Below are positions 12,022 through 22,576 of a DNA stretch of 64,000 nucleotides, piece by piece. Location: positions 13,780,001 through 13,844,000 of the forward strand of contig JANTQA010000032.1 in assembly GCA_027625915.1 (NCBI GenBank), given 5' to 3'. The notes under the pieces are model-generated. The model was not told the DNA's origin. It did not search any database and worked only from the letters and a program-made list of their open reading frames with translations. Position 1 is the first letter of the stretch, and each line of letters opens with the position of its first letter. This stretch comes from Anaeramoeba flamelloides (taxonomy: Eukaryota > Metamonada > Anaeramoebidae). A program made the translations under genes and the position numbers.

Positions 12022-13144
12022 TTAATGGTGAACACATGGATCAACCTAAAAAATTATAAGTAAATAAAAAGAAAAAGAAAGAGATGGAAATATTTGTTTA
12101 AAAATTTTGATTCTTTACTGAAATTTGAAATTTGAAATTGAAAATGGAAAAATATTCTCTTGTCGTTTTCAATTTTTCAAGATTTCTTACTTTTGAATTG
12201 TAATTTAAAAGAAAATATATCAATCCAGGCAGTAAAAAAAAGTCTATTCAAAGAAAAAGAAAGAGAGATCACAAATTTCATTTTATTCTTCTTGGAAATT
12301 TAATCCAGAAAAAAAAAAAAAAATGGATCCTAAGATTTTTTCCCAATTAGAATCAAATACAGTGATAAAGATTTTGAAAAGACCCTGAAAAAAAAAACTT
12401 ACATGACCACAACATTTACACTCGCCCTGACTGAAATCACCAAATGGGGTGTAGGTCTTAAATGGAAAGAAAAAAAATGAAAAAAAATAAGAAAGTTTAG
12501 TTGTGAAGGAAAAGTTTTTTCAATTACAAAAAAAGAAAGAGATTTACAATTTTTTCAACACCCTTCAAAAAGTATGAACTTTCTCTCTTGCAATACTCCT
12601 TACATTGTTCATAAGTTCCGCCATATCCTCCGGAACTAAAAAATATTGTACATTAGAAAAAATCCCAAATATTAATGATTTAGATCGAACAAACAACAAT
12701 AAAAAAAAAAAAAAAATACTTACCAGCTAATTGGACAAATACAAGTCTTTTGTGATGACAAAAAATAAATAGAAATCCGAATCTTTATTGTTAAAATACT
12801 TTTGTTGTTGATTTAAAAAAAAAAAAAAATTTTACATAATATTCGAAAGGAATACTTGAATCAATTGAGACAGTTCCTGTTTGAATATTCAGTGACTGTT
12901 TTTCATTAAAGCTATTCGTTGTTCCACAAAGTGAACAATCACCAGGTGCAAAATCACCACTAGGCGAATAATTGCAATGGAGGGTATCACCAGATGGAAA
13001 TTCATCGGCATGTTCATTACAATAGCAAAGACAACTAGGGTAGTTTCCTGAATAAGAATTACAATCGTCATATGGACACACACATGTAGAGTGCCCAAGT
13101 GAAATCATGGAAAGGATCAAAATGAGGATGAAGAGAAATTTCAT
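12022..13144 (-). CDS. Small secreted cysteine-rich protein with duplicated domain (five exons)
   Basis: Exons (5' to 3') 13144-12836, 12746-12724, 12635-12548, 12456-12403 and 12045-12022 join in frame to 165 residues ending in TAA. Residues 1-19 (MKFLFILILILSMISLGHS) are a clear signal peptide. The mature part has two related units. Unit 1 (from about residue 20) has CVCP, CLCYCNE and YSPSGDFAPGDCSLCG. Unit 2 has CICP, QCKEYCKRE and YTPFGDFSQGECKCCG, and is split over exons 2-4; the protein ends VDPCVHH. The phases (0, 2, 0, 0) restore both the frame and the repeat. Exon 2 is only 23 nt. I do not recognise the family. The spaced Cys pairs suggest disulphide-rich export to the cell surface, vacuole or medium (inference). 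It has no gene neighbours within 2 kb; inverted repeat arms lie at 10.0-10.5 and 14.8-15.3 kb. Confidence 0.82.
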
Positions 13145-13884
13145 TTACAAAAGAATACAGAAAGTGGTTTTTTGCAAAAAAATAAAAACTTGAAAATACT
13201 ATCTAAATTCACAGAACTTTCAGAACATCTGGTAAACCTTCTAAATGATTTACAGCTCTTTAAAAGAGCAAAAAGCTCTATAAAATTGAGATTTTTTATT
13301 ACTGGGTGATAACTTTTTATGGAAAAAAAAATAGTTTAAGTTTGAATGTTAATTGAAAATGGAAAGAAAAAGATTTTCTTTCAACTATTCCAAAAAAGAA
13401 AAGTAAGAAAAGAGGATCTGATAAATTATCAAGTTCCCAACTCTCGAAGGAAACTTGACAACATGAACAAGATTTGATTTGTGAGAAAATAGGTGAATTT
13501 TTTATTCGATCTGCTCACAATTAAATCAAACCAAAAGAAAATATTGTTCACTTCGTTATTGATATGGTAAGTTGTTTTGGTGAAAAAATATTCAAGTAAA
13601 TCTAATTGCATATTCTAAAAATATTACCTGATCTTGAAAATGATAAAAGAAGAAAAAATCTGTTTTCGAAAAGCAAACTTGCTTTTGTCGTTATTTTCCA
13701 AAATGAATTTTTGTTTTTCGAAAAGTAATCATCCATTTATATCATTTTTTTAAAAATTTTCATATTTCAACATTACTTTGTACAAAACACATTTGCTAAG
13801 AGTATAAAAATAATCTTTCAAAAAAAACCCTTGACTATTTTACTTATTGTTCCATTCTAATTTATAACCCACCATCCAATAGTA
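13145..13884. other. 5' flank of the cysteine-rich gene
   Basis: A/T-rich, no supported gene. The promoter of the minus-strand secreted-protein gene should be here. No motif was identified. Confidence 0.35.
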
Positions 13885-13948
13885 TACTTAAGGGAGTATT
13901 ATTTTTTAAAAATAAAATGGAATCTTTAAAAGATCCTTAAGGGAGTAA
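13885..13948 (+). repeat. TTAAGGGAGTA repeat
   Basis: Two direct copies of CTTAAGGGAGTA frame a short A/T spacer. The whole block is an inverted copy of 11740-11799. A matching inverted end GGTTACTCCCTTAA occurs at 14756-14769, so 13930-14770 could be one element bounded by TTAAGGGAGTAAC and GTTACTCCCTTAA. Confidence 0.5.
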
Positions 13949-14589
13949 CTACACCATAAGACATGATACCAAATTGAGAGAGATGATATAAGAAGAGTAT
14001 TTTATTTTAGTGGCGTGTGATCATAGATTCTCTAAAATTTTTTTTTTAAAAAAAAATTCTTGGATATTTTTTTTTTTGTAATGTTAAATAATAAAAAAAA
14101 GAGAAAAGAATTGATAAAAATGTTTTGGCTATTATTTTTTTGAGAATAAATAGTTTTTTTTTGGGAGAAGATACTTTTGGATTCTTAGTATAAAACTTAT
14201 AGCTATTTTGTATTTTACTCTTTGATAAAATATTATCACATTCACTTCTCCAATTCCACCAAATCCAAGTATTTAAAATCCTAACAAGTAATAATTTGGC
14301 TTAATTATTCTTTTTTTGAAATCCTTCTAGCTATTTAAATCCCATTTATGTTTTCTTTGATGATTTTCTCAATTGTAATGTTTTTGTTCTTTTTAAACAA
14401 AATCCATTTATCCCAAATTTAGCTAATAAAAAAATATTTCTTTCAAATTCATTTTGTTGTAATCGAAAAAAAAATTCAAAAATAATGAAAAAATATCAAA
14501 TGAAAAAATTAAATACTAAAATAGAATTTTGAGATAAGGATAAAAGATAAGTCATTCAACATTCAAAACACTATTTTAAGCAATTGAAC

Positions 14590-14775
14590 TCAACATTCTA
14601 CTGTGGGAATTTCTTTGAGACTTTGAAAAAAAAAAATAAAAAATCTAATGAATGAAGTACTTTCTTAAAAATCATGTGGTACAACCAAGATAAAAAATGT
14701 TATTTTCTGATCCTCTTCAAAATTGAAAAAAAGTAAAAATTTTTTCCTTTTTTTTTGGTTACTCCCTTAAATTTT
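14590..14775 (+). repeat. Diverged arm related to the 7.8-8.2 kb foldback element
   Basis: ATGTTATTTTCTGATCC and the following GGTTACTCCCTTAA resemble 8121-8195. It is the right part of the possible element starting at 13930. Confidence 0.5.
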
Positions 14776-14819
14776 TTTTTATGTAATTTGTGTTTTAATT
14801 CTTTGAAATAAATGAGTTA

Positions 14820-15265
14820 AACCTATTTAAACAATTTGTTAATTAGAGTCTTAGCTTTGAAATCCAAAACCACACACGTTTCCAAGATAAAACCAAGAAA
14901 AATAACTGATTATTTTAATTAAAAATTCTATTAAATCTTGAAAATGATTAAAAGATTTTTCGTTTTATGTCGCAAAGTATTTATTTTGGAAGAAAATTTT
15001 TTTTATTTTGTTATTATTTTTCATAATTAATATTTCAATTGAAATCCCAGTAAACAAAAATAAACTGGGGAAAGGTGATTAAATAAATGAAACTTTCATA
15101 AACGTTTAACCCAAAGGTGATAAATTAAATTTTAGATCTAAAAAGTTAAATTTGTTTTATTATTTAAAGTTTCAATAAAGTCATTTTCTCGTTTTCTGGA
15201 TATCAAAAAAATTACAAAACAATTTCAAATTTGAATAATTATTTTAACAGACTTTTGGCCTAATT
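14820..15265 (-). repeat. Arm of a 4.8-kb-apart inverted repeat (right)
   Basis: Partner of 10016-10470, in reverse orientation; best-preserved block is AAACAATTTCAAATTTGAAT near 15215-15240. Confidence 0.6.
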
Positions 15266-16484
15266 TGTAATTATAATTATAATAATTTGTTTCATTATTG
15301 TAATAAAAAATTGATTTTGCATTTTTAGGTTAAAATAACTTAATTTACATATACCTCTAAGAATTTTTTTTTTTTGAAAAATTGTTTTTCACTTTAGTTC
15401 AAAAATATAATTTATTTCTGGTATCAATTTTAAATATATTTGAAAAAATAAAAGTTAAAAATATACTTTTTAAAAAAATCTCATACAGTTTTTCCATAGC
15501 TGCATTTGAATTTTTTTCAATATCACAATTTGATGTTGAAAAAGATTTCAAAAAAGTTGAATATAAAAATAAGAAAGCTGACATTGATTAAAAAAATTTC
15601 ATAAATGAATTAATTTTCAAGAATTTTTTCTGATTTTCATATAATAATTTTTCAGAACCCAAAATGACTCTAAAAATCTAAAAATAGTTGAGAAACCACA
15701 TATAATACATTGTGAAAAAAATGAATTGTTTTGGATTATATCAGAAGATTATTTATTATACAGATCATTTATGAAAAAAAAATATCTAAATTAGCTTTCT
15801 TATTTTAATATTCATCTTTTTAAAAATATTTTTTAAGATGAAAATTTTGATATTGCAAATTTTACATGGTATCCTTAGTATAGTTGTATTTTACAATTAT
15901 TAAAATAATTTTTTTTTGTTTGAAGTAAATAATTATCTAAAAATTAAAAAAAATCTTTGCGTTAATATTTATAACAATAATAACTATATATTGTGTAATA
16001 ATGGTCGATATGGAAATAAACCAGATAAAAAACTTTTCACAATGTAAAAATAAAATGATTTTAATTGTTTTCTTTTTTATTAAAAAATGTAAAAAAAAAA
16101 AAAGATCTTACTGAAAAAAATTTTTCTTTGCTAGTTATAATGGTTGATCAAAATTTTTTGAGACTTGCGTTAACCAAAATTTGTAAGTAGAGAATATCAC
16201 CAATAAACCATTTTATATTTTATACTGTTGCTGTAGAAGAATGATCCCTTAAGAATGAATCAATTTTGAAGGCAACTCCATCGAGATTCCAAGTACCTTT
16301 TAAATAGTAAATTGATATATGTTTTAAATTTTTCTTTTTTTTTTCTTTTTCTTTTCTTTTTTGATAATTCTCTTTTCTCTTTTTTTGATAATTTTCTTTT
16401 TTTTCTTTTTCTTTTTGTTTTCTTTTCGGAAAAGATCATGTTGGAACGAAAGATTGTCGAAAATAAAAATATAACTAAAAAAAA
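15266..16484. other. A/T-rich stretch, no gene supported
   Basis: The short frames here (for example 15382-15591 plus and minus) are Lys/Phe-rich low-complexity translations with no motif. They are not annotated as genes. Confidence 0.35.
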
Positions 16485-16748
16485 AAAAAAAATGATAACT
16501 ATCAAGTGTCTTTTTAAAATAAATTTAATTATTAGTAAAAAATCTTGTTTTTAAACTTTTTTTCTGTGAAATTTTACTTTGAAAAAATTGGTAATGCACA
16601 TTTTAGAAATATTTACTCAATTTTTTTAAATTTTGGTTTTTTTTTTTTTTTTTTTCATTTTTAATATATCAGGCTTTTATATATTTAGAATAATTTAAAA
16701 GTTAATTACAAATCAGATTTAATTATTTTTTTTTTCTTGAATACTAAA

Positions 16749-16788
<40 letters not shown>

Positions 16789-16939
16789 TCTCAAATTTTG
16801 ACTCGCTTTATAATGTTTTGGGAGTTTTTTTGAGGTTTATTCCAGTATTCTTAAAAAAAATATTTTCAAATTTTTGGATCAGAATCATTTTTTCTAATTC
16901 AGAAATTTTCTTAATGTTTTTCTTTTGTTTTTCTTTTTT

Positions 16940-16987
<48 letters not shown>

Positions 16988-17330
16988 CTTTTTTTTTTTT
17001 TTTTTAAATCATGAAAAAAAAAAAGATCTTCGAAAATGCCAATAACCACTAAGAAAATTGAGACTATGTAATGTCTTTGAAAACGGATTTAATTATTCAT
17101 AAAAAACCTTACTGTTCAACTTTTTTTCAGTGAAAGTTCAGTAATAAAAAATCGGTAATGGTCATTTCAAGAAATTTTTACTCAACTTTTTTTTAGTTTT
17201 TGGTTTTATTTTTTTTTTTTAATTTTTAATATATCAAGCTTTTATAAATTTAGAATGGTTTAATAGTTAATTATGAATCAGATTTAGTCATTAATTGTTC
17301 ATGAATACTAAAGGGTAATTTTTTTCTTCA
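16485..17330 (+). repeat. Tandem pair of a dispersed ~280-bp repeat around a giant T tract
   Basis: Unit 1 is 16485-16760 and unit 2 is 17035-17330. Shared landmarks are TCGGTAATG-like, ATTTTTAATATATCA, GCTTTTATA, AAATCAGATTTA and TTGAATACTAAAGG. Between them is a (TA)n tract (about 16752-16778) and a nearly pure T tract (16934-17005). Inverted copies of the unit occur at 6895-7190 and 48310-48600, and a partial copy near 25960-26110. Confidence 0.65.
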
Positions 17331-17377
17331 ATTTATTTTTTTCAGGTGAGTCACAATTTTTGAAAAAGAGTTTATAT

Positions 17378-17602
17378 AAACCAAATTTCAAAAGTAGGGG
17401 CAAACTTTATTATTATTATTTTTTCTTCTTTTTTCATTTGTCTTTCAAAAAATAAAATGATTACACTATATTTTTATTTATTAATCTATATTGGTTATTA
17501 TCCCTAAACACCTTGGTAAAATACATTAATATTCAAAAAAAAAACACAATTAAACTAATTTTTTTCTGATGAGAAATCTGCCCCCATTTTTGAAATTTAG
17601 CT
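17378..17602. repeat. Small foldback element
   Basis: AAATTTCAAAAGTAGGGGC (about 17384) and GCCCCCATTTTTGAAATTT (about 17580) form inverted arms ~220 bp apart. TCAGGTGAGTCACAATTTTT (17342) and TCAGGTAAGTCACAATTTTT (17649) flank it as near-identical direct repeats. Confidence 0.55.
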
Positions 17603-17634
<32 letters not shown>

Positions 17635-17639
17635 TCAAT

Positions 17640-18090
17640 TTATTATGTCAGGTAAGTCACAATTTTTCTAATGGTGTTTACATAAGTCATTTATTGATTG
17701 GGTTAGTAAAGTTTAATTTAACTCGAAAGTATTTTAACATGGTAGATGCTTAGATAAATAAAAAAAAGTGACTAAATTTTTTAAAAATTAAATATCATGC
17801 CCAAAGAATAATTTATAAAGCCGAAGCAAAAATGGATCAAGTAAGAATTTCAATATACAAAAGAAGATTTAAACCCAAAAAGAAATTAAAAATCCTTGGA
17901 TTTGGGCATATATTTGAAACAATTAACATTTTGAAAAAAAGATAACTAACATATTCAAATGGAAGTAGAAAATTTAAAATTATTAGAAGTAAATCTAAAT
18001 AAATTAGAGAAAATCCAATAATCAACAGCTCTGGATTGAAAGGCCAGGAATATTTTAAAAAAATCAGATATAATAGCAATATAAATAAAC
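17640..18090 (+). mobile_element. Decayed LINE fragment, joined to hairpin repeat R2
   Basis: Same post-RT LINE segment as 9640-10010: the LVKFNLT, INKKK and AEAKMDQ-like blocks are recognisable across frames, with many stops. The fragment ends where the hairpin repeat R2 begins (18095). A minus-strand frame over 17837-18079 is antisense noise. Confidence 0.6.
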
Positions 18091-18094
18091 AGTG

Positions 18095-18797
18095 GTGTCG
18101 TCAGATGCTGTAGAGTGCCTAGGTTTTTTTTAATTTCTAAAATTAAAAAAAATCTAACGACGGTTTTCCAGAATTCAAAAGAATAGAGTAAAATTAAATA
18201 TTTAACCCAATTCTTTTAAATTGTGGAAACCTAATAGCTGTTTTCTTTGATTTTTGTAAAAAACTGAAAATTAAATAAATTTTCGGCTTATTTCTTAAAT
18301 TAAAAATAACTAATGAAAGTGCACATAAAGTGCCTAGGTTTTCTTGAGGTTTTCTACATTATTTGTTAAGTGTTCTAGGTTTTTTTGAGATTTTCTATTT
18401 TATTTGTAAAGTTTTCTAGGTTTTTTTTGAGGTTTTCTTTTTTTTGTGACATGTTCTAGGTTTTCTTGAGGTTTTCTATTTTATTTGTGAAGTGTTCTAG
18501 GTTTTTTTTACTTTTTAAAAAATAAAGAGAAAATTTTAATAAAATTTCGGTTTATTTCAAAAAGTAAATAAAACCTAACGAAAATTTATCGATTTTCCAA
18601 ATAAACAGAAAACTCAAGAAAAGCTAACGACGGTTTTCCAGAATTTAAAAGAATGGAGAAAAATCATAGATTTTACTCAATTCTTTTAAATTCTGGAAAA
18701 TCTAACGACGTTTTTTTTTTTAAATTTAAGAAATAAACTGAAAATTAAATAAATTTTCGGTTTATTTCTTAAATTAATAAAAAAAACTAATGACTGT
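18095..18797 (+). repeat. Modular hairpin repeat, copy R2
   Basis: Starts GTGTCGTCAGATGCTGTAGAGTGCCTAGG in blocks. It then has hairpin A (about 18166-18232), a hairpin B (about 18240-18310), a second GTGCCTAGG start (18325), four successive TTCTAGGTTTT…GAGGTTTTCT linkers, a third hairpin B (about 18500-18575), another hairpin A (18633-18702) and a final B (18712-18785). Modules are joined by CTAACGACG or CTAACGA. Confidence 0.85.
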
Positions 18798-19062
18798 ACA
18801 AGGAAATTAATTTCCTCCCTTCAAAATAAAAAAAATAAAAAACCAAATTTAAAGATTATTAATAGACGACAATTACTTGAAAAAGGCTAAAAAAAAAAAG
18901 GATTTGAGGAAAAAAAAATATTACATTTAAAATATAAAAGTGGGATTGTTTTATTTCTTTTTTTACAATTAATTTGGGTTATAGTAGATTTTAATGGTAA
19001 GGGTAAGTTAGTGGTTAGAAAAAACAATTAATGTTTTGCTATTTCAGAGCATTTGTTGACAA
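18798..19062. other. 3' flank of the orphan gene
   Basis: A/T-rich, nothing recognised; presumably the 3' end region of the minus-strand gene ending at 19063. Confidence 0.35.
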
Positions 19063-19791
19063 TTAATTTTGTAAAGGCTTGTTCCAAAAAATATATTCAC
19101 AATTGTTTTCAGCAGTGGTGATCAATATAAAAGTATTGGATTTCAGGGAATCACATAGATCGTTTTCCCAAATATCGATTAAGGTGTCCTTTGTTTTCGA
19201 GTTTTCAGCCCAGATATGCAAGATTTGCTTTTCAAATTTTGGATTTATCGCATTCTTTGTGGATTTAATAATTCCAGACAATTTTTTTTTTAAAAGCTTA
19301 GTTCCATCAACAGTGGTAAAGGTGGAACCAATTGGCCATTTCATTGCACGAGTTACGGATACACCAAATGCTTGGCCGTCGATGCTAATTGCGTAATCGG
19401 TAATTGGGGAATGTGGATCTTTGTATTGTATTTCCATTTCTGTTGCAAGAAGTTTGCAGCGAAACAGTCGATGAAGAACTTCAAACGAGAGCGCCTCACT
19501 GATAATTGAACTTCCACCTGCATTTTCGGTTTCAAGAAGTTTCTTTGCACCCTTACTGAGCGAGAGATCGCAAAAATCACAGTTTGGACAAAATTCGTTT
19601 GTATAAATCGTTGGTCTTGCAGATTTCAAGAGTACCTTTTTCACACTGTCAATGAGTGCGCTGTTTTCCTTGCTTGAGAAAAATTGCAATGATTTTACAA
19701 ATCCTTTCTTTTTCAAAACAACAAGGTAAGGAATTATAAATTTGATAATAAAGAACAGGATCCAGAGTTTTGAAAATGCATACTGACTCAA
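19063..19791 (-). CDS. Conserved-looking orphan protein, nuclease-fold-like pattern, 5' end missing
   Basis: A single 242-codon open frame with balanced codon use and G+C well above its flanks. The first residues come from a TTG, not ATG; an in-frame TAG lies 30 bases upstream, and acceptor-like GAATTAG lies between, so a first exon is probably missing. The N-terminus has a hydrophobic stretch (LWILFFIIKFIIPYLVVL, about residues 9-26), then CPNCDFC (68-74), then a core with SEALSFEVLHRLF, PHSPITDYAISI, FGVSVTRAMKW, KLLKKKLSGIIKST and ILHIWAENS. An acidic residue before, an Asp at 132 and a short strand GVSVTR after it look like a PD-(D/E)XK-type arrangement, but the usual Lys is not obvious. 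That fold is inference; I cannot name a family. Stop is TAA. Confidence 0.75.
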   Translation of the reverse strand: MSQYAFSKLWILFFIIKFIIPYLVVLKKKGFVKSLQFFSSKENSALIDSVKKVLLKSARPTIYTNEFCPNCDFCDLSLSKGAKKLLETENAGGSSIISEALSFEVLHRLFRCKLLATEMEIQYKDPHSPITDYAISIDGQAFGVSVTRAMKWPIGSTFTTVDGTKLLKKKLSGIIKSTKNAINPKFEKQILHIWAENSKTKDTLIDIWENDLCDSLKSNTFILITTAENNCEYIFWNKPLQN

Positions 19792-20270
19792 GATCCCTAA
19801 TTCATACTAGGCAATCATATTTGGTTGTTGAAAAAAGATTATAAAAAAGAAAAGGGAAAAGGTTTTTGGTTGGAAAAAAGAAAAAGTTGAATTAAAATAT
19901 AAATATGGAAAAAAAAAATGATTTGAAAATCGGAAAATTGCTTTTAAGATAAGTTAGTTTATTTTATAAATACACTTGCTGTTAAATGCTTTTCAAAGTC
20001 TTTTTTTTTATTTTTTAAAAATGATATCACCACAATAGTTGGATTTGAAAATAAAAATCTCATTTGGTTCAAAACACCAATCATTTTGAAAACCTACACT
20101 CTTTCAAATCCATTTTTTTAAATGAAAACAATTAAATAAGGGAAAATTGATCAGACAAAAAATCAATAGTTTTCCACTTTATTTTGGTTCAAAATTCTAC
20201 TTCTCTTAAAATTTAAACAATGAGACAACAACAATATAAATCATTCTTTTTCTCTTTTTGGGTTTGGATT
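19792..20270. other. 5' flank of the orphan gene
   Basis: C/T-rich on the minus strand just upstream of the frame (19830-19910), as expected of an intron 3' part or a promoter. No start exon could be identified. Confidence 0.35.
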
Positions 20271-20716
20271 TACTGTAGTTAAAATGAAGCTTGCAAAAAG
20301 TTTTAATGTGTGTTTCCAAAAGAAAAAATGTGTTTTTTTGTTCGAGAAGACCTTTACATTAACCAATCAAAGAAACTGATAACAAAGCCTAAAAAAATAT
20401 GGTTCTGGTTTCTTAAAGTTCTATTATTTAAAAAGAAATTCTAAAAATAAAGGATCAAATGGCAAAATTTATCTCAAAAAACAAAAAATTTTTCAAAAAA
20501 ATTGAGAATTTGATAATAAAAATATTTAACTAATTGCATTCCTAATTTAAATTTTACTTAAAATAACCAGACCTTTGCCCCCAAAATTGATTTGAACTTA
20601 ATTATACTATTTGGTAGTAGATTGGATGTTGCCTAGGTACCAGAAGAAAAAAAGCATGGATAATATTTTGAAACACGGATTTTAGTCTTTGTGCAAGCAT
20701 TTTTTTGATCACTGTA
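20271..20716 (+). mobile_element. Tc1/mariner-like MITE, copy B
   Basis: 446 bp, ends TACTGTAGTTAAAATGAAGC and, inverted, TACAGTGATCAAAAAAATGC, with TA at both borders. Internal sequence is shared with copy A (AATCAAAGAAACTGATAA, TAAAGCCTAAAAAAATATGG in part). Confidence 0.8.
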
Positions 20717-20879
20717 TTGCAAAGGATTAAATGAAAAACAATTATATGTGATAAAGAGAGTTTTGAAGTGTGTAAATTCAAAACTTCGAATTCAAAAAGG
20801 GTCTAGATAGATACAGTATCAGAAGAATTTGATAATCAATTTAGTTTTCAAAATTAAATTGAAATAACCAATAAACGAT

Positions 20880-21540
20880 TAAGGACTTCGTTCCCACGCT
20901 TATGAGTGTTTAGGTATTGTTATTTTGCATTTACTTCCCAAAAAGAATTTTCAGTCTGAAGAAAACTGGATTAAAATATTGCCGTTTTTCAAAGTTACAA
21001 TCTAACACAAAAAAAAAAAATTGTTCAAACTTTGATTTTTTCATAAAAAGTCAAAAAAAAAAAGTGGACTTTAAGGGACTAGTCTGTATTATTTGTTTTT
21101 GACCAATTTCTAAATCAGGAATCCTGATTTAGAAATATGTTTAATATTGAAAATAAACATAGGTTTTCAAATCCATGTAATTGTCAAAAAATTTTCTCAG
21201 TCTATTAAATTAAGGTTAAAACATTTAATCGAGATTAGTCCCTTAAGAGGTTTTCAAGTACAAGTTCAAATTCTAAAACTTTTCAAAAATGTAAAGGTAA
21301 CTGTAAAAAATACATGTAATAGCTTTTTAATTTATTTTGTGTTTATTGGTATGAAATGGAAATTATGAAACACTAAATTCAAATTTTGTTAAGATCTTTC
21401 AAGATATAAAATTGTTAAAATTGTGAAATCTGCAAATTTCACCTTTTTTTATTAAAGAAATTCTCAGTGAGAAAATTTAATTGAGATTCGGAACTCTACC
21501 AAGAGGGTTTTATCAACAATTTCACAATTTCCATCAAAAA
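20880..21540 (+). repeat. Dispersed repeat shared with 60.95-61.38 kb
   Basis: Colinear with 60940-61380: TTATTTTGCATTTACTTCC against TTATTTTACTTCCACTTC, AAAAAGAATTT, CAGTCTGAAGAAAACTGG against CATTCTGAAGAAATTGG, and TTTCAAAGTTA. A perfect 14-bp palindrome-like pair ATCAGGAATCCTGAT is at 21114-21128. Confidence 0.55.
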
Positions 21541-22377
21541 TATAATCTTAAGTATCTAATAAATTCACAAAAACGTCAAGTAAATTTAATAGCATATTTT
21601 AAAAAAAATTTACCACCGTCTTGAAATTTTAAAATAAAGTAAAAATCTTATTACCTCCAAAACCAAACTTACCTTTAAAACTATTTTTCGAAATGAATTA
21701 TTGTTTTTGAAAAGAATAATCCATTTTTCTCTTATTTTTATAAAGTACAAAATTTAACATATTTCCGAATTATTTAAAAAAAATACTTTGGTTCTTGTTG
21801 AAAGAAAAAAGAGTATATATTGTTTGCAAAGGAATTGTACAAAAATACACTTTAAACATAAAACCATCAAGCCCTGGAATAACCCAATCTAAAAAATTCA
21901 CTTATTTCAAAAAAAAAAAATAAAATAATTAATTTAACCTGAAAAAAATTTATATATTTATTCAAAGAACAGTTTGAATCAATTTATTCTATCTATTGAA
22001 CAAAAAAATCAGAGTTTATAAACCAAACAATCAAATTAAAAAACTAGATAATTTTTTTATAGTACTACCCTCAACATGAATGATATAAAAACAATTGTAA
22101 ATAATCTATTAAAATAAATTTGATTAAAACAATTTGCAAATAATAATCAAAATAATTCATAAAAAAAAAACTATTCCCATTCGAATATCTTTTGCTAATA
22201 ATGATCTATTTTGTGAATCATCAAGTGATTTTTTTTATTAGATCTCTTAAAGTAAGATTCATTTTAAAATTATTAATTCCCATTATTACTATTATGTTAA
22301 CCCCTCACATTTTTACTCTCGCCATTTTATTTTAGGAATTTGTTTTAGCCTTTCTTTTCCTTTTTCATCAATCCGTA
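21541..22377. other. A/T-rich stretch, nothing recognised
   Basis: No gene or repeat match supported. Confidence 0.3.
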
Positions 22378-22576
22378 TACAGCCCGTTCCACTTTTAAGG
22401 CACAAACTTGCAACGGAATTTAAGGCACAAAAAAATCTCAAATTAAAGTACTAAATTTGTAATTTTTTTTTTACAAATTATTTTACTAGAAATCTGAATT
22501 TTGTGCCTTAATTTGAGATTTTTATAGCGCCTTAATTTTTGTTGAAGTTTGTACCTTAAAAGTGGAACAGACTGTA
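22378..22576. mobile_element. 199-bp TA-flanked MITE with ~45-bp inverted ends
   Basis: Left end TACAGCCCGTTCCACTTTTA and right end, inverted, TACAGTCTGTTCCACTTTTA. Similarity continues through AAGGCACAAACTT / AAGGTACAAACTT and TTTAAGGC / TTAAGGC. An inner inverted pair (AATCTCAAATTAA and TTAATTTGAGATT) makes the whole element foldable. TA lies at both borders, fitting a Tc1/mariner-type target duplication. Non-coding. Confidence 0.85.

Noticed and set aside
16260-17045. Several frames over T-rich DNA (poly-Phe/Lys translations)
   Set aside because: Translations of homopolymers and (TA)n; no composition or motif of a real protein.
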